From NCBI RefSeq assembly GCF_023502325.1, contig NZ_JAMFLZ010000009.1, positions 1 through 64,000 on the forward strand: 64,000 nucleotides of DNA, in the 5' to 3' direction. Shown piece by piece: positions 63,576 to 64,000 of the stretch; positions within the stretch are counted from its first letter, which is position 1, and the number at the start of each line of letters is the position of its first letter. The DNA comes from Wocania_A spongiicola (GTDB lineage Bacteria > Bacteroidota > Bacteroidia > Flavobacteriales > Flavobacteriaceae). The translations under genes were made by a program, and so were the position numbers. The notes beneath the pieces are model-generated. The model did no database searches. It was not told the origin of the DNA and saw only the letters and a list, made by a program, of their open reading frames with translations.

Positions 63576-64000
63576 TTGTAGCTAAGTTTATATGTTCGTA
63601 GAATTTATCAAAAATCACTTTAAACCATTCAGTGTAAAACTCAGGATGTAATGAAATATCAACTTCAATATCCTCTAATGACATCCATTTCCAGTTTGAA
63701 ACTTCATCTTCATTAATTATTGGTGATTCGTTATAATTACCCAATAAAACATGATCATATTCATGCTCGGTTAGGCCATTATCAAAAGGAGCTTTATAAA
63801 TAAATGAAATAGATTCCTTAAGTTCTACATCAAATCCCATTTCTTCCTGTAAACGACGTCTACCTGCTTCAATATTAGTTTCTCCGTCCCTCTGATGGCT
63901 ACAACACGTGTTGGTCCATAAACCAGGAGAGTGATACTTATCTAATGCTCGTTGTTGCAACATCAATTCACTATTATCATTAAATATAAAAACTGAAAAT
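63559..64000 (-). CDS. idi: Isopentenyl-diphosphate delta-isomerase, N terminus cut by the window edge
   Basis: Nudix-fold enzyme that interconverts IPP and DMAPP in isoprenoid synthesis. The frame is open to the right edge, adding FSVFIFNDNSE before the internal TTG codon at 63966, so the start lies beyond the window. Seen: LWTNTCCSHQRDGE with the catalytic Cys, the Nudix-like EAGRRRLQEEMGF, and YDHVLLGNYN. About 35 N-terminal residues are missing compared with the family. It overlaps queD by 17 bases, an unusual pairing of a lipid-precursor gene with a tRNA-modification gene. Confidence 0.95.
   Translation of the reverse strand, partial: FSVFIFNDNSELMLQQRALDKYHSPGLWTNTCCSHQRDGETNIEAGRRRLQEEMGFDVELKESISFIYKAPFDNGLTEHEYDHVLLGNYNESPIINEDEVSNWKWMSLEDIEVDISLHPEFYTEWFKVIFDKFYEHINLATNESNS

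Noticed and set aside
1..64000. Prophage, insertion sequence, integrase, CRISPR-Cas or restriction genes
   Set aside because: No transposase, integrase, Cas, methylase-endonuclease or phage structural protein was seen among the translated frames.

Overview
The window looks like chromosomal DNA of a marine-type member of the Flavobacteriaceae (Bacteroidota); genus not determined. Grounds: very AT-rich DNA; three adjacent proteins ending in a type IX secretion (T9SS) type A sorting domain; promoters of the Bacteroidota form TTG-N19/20-TAnnTTTG; starts without Shine-Dalgarno sequences; and family-typical genes such as an OstA-like protein, DUF349, DUF4369, tandem DUF368 and a SurA-like trio beside moxR. 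No prophage, insertion sequence, integrase or CRISPR array was seen.

Layout. 1-9.8 kb (+): end of a MopE-like T9SS protein, then two large paralogous LamG/T9SS surface proteins with matching leaders. 9.9-13.1 kb (-): hisS, a DUF6495-like gene and the operon rpsF-rpsR-rplI. 13.3-24.5 kb: a LytTR response regulator, nadC-yihY-priA, rlmH, a divergent pair of jelly-roll proteins (one secreted, one behind an HTH-like domain and a membrane helix), hpf, an acyl-CoA ligase and rdgB. 24.6-28.6 kb (+): rsh, a fur-like gene and purA. 28.7-31.7 kb (+): an accessory-looking cassette of membrane AraC regulator, lipoprotein with a putative Cys/His enzyme domain, and small membrane protein. 31.8-42.2 kb (+): M28 peptidase, OstA-like protein, class III aminotransferase, TPR protein, two DUF368 transporters, aroE and DUF349. 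42.2-53.8 kb: mazG, a LamG lipoprotein, aconitase, an orphan polytopic protein, and an operon of three SurA-like factors plus moxR. 53.9-59.1 kb (+): small housekeeping and regulatory genes. 59.1-64 kb: an ECF sigma/membrane partner pair divergent from a DUF6249 gene, vanX-like dipeptidase, a DUF4369 lipoprotein, tRNA-Thr, queD and idi (cut by the window edge).

How they work together. Much of the window serves the cell envelope: surface adhesin-like T9SS cargo, periplasmic chaperones, LPS-transport-like OstA, undecaprenyl-phosphate recycling (DUF368), a D-Ala-D-Ala dipeptidase and several lipoproteins. The rest is core translation, nucleotide and central metabolism. The observations most worth following are the mirror-image ECF promoters (TGTAACC-N16-CGTC on both strands) between the sigma operon and the DUF6249 gene, the regulator/lipoprotein/membrane-protein cassette that may be a toxin-immunity pair, a 14-bp element shared by two distant intergenic regions, and the HTH-membrane-jelly-roll regulator facing a secreted jelly-roll protein.
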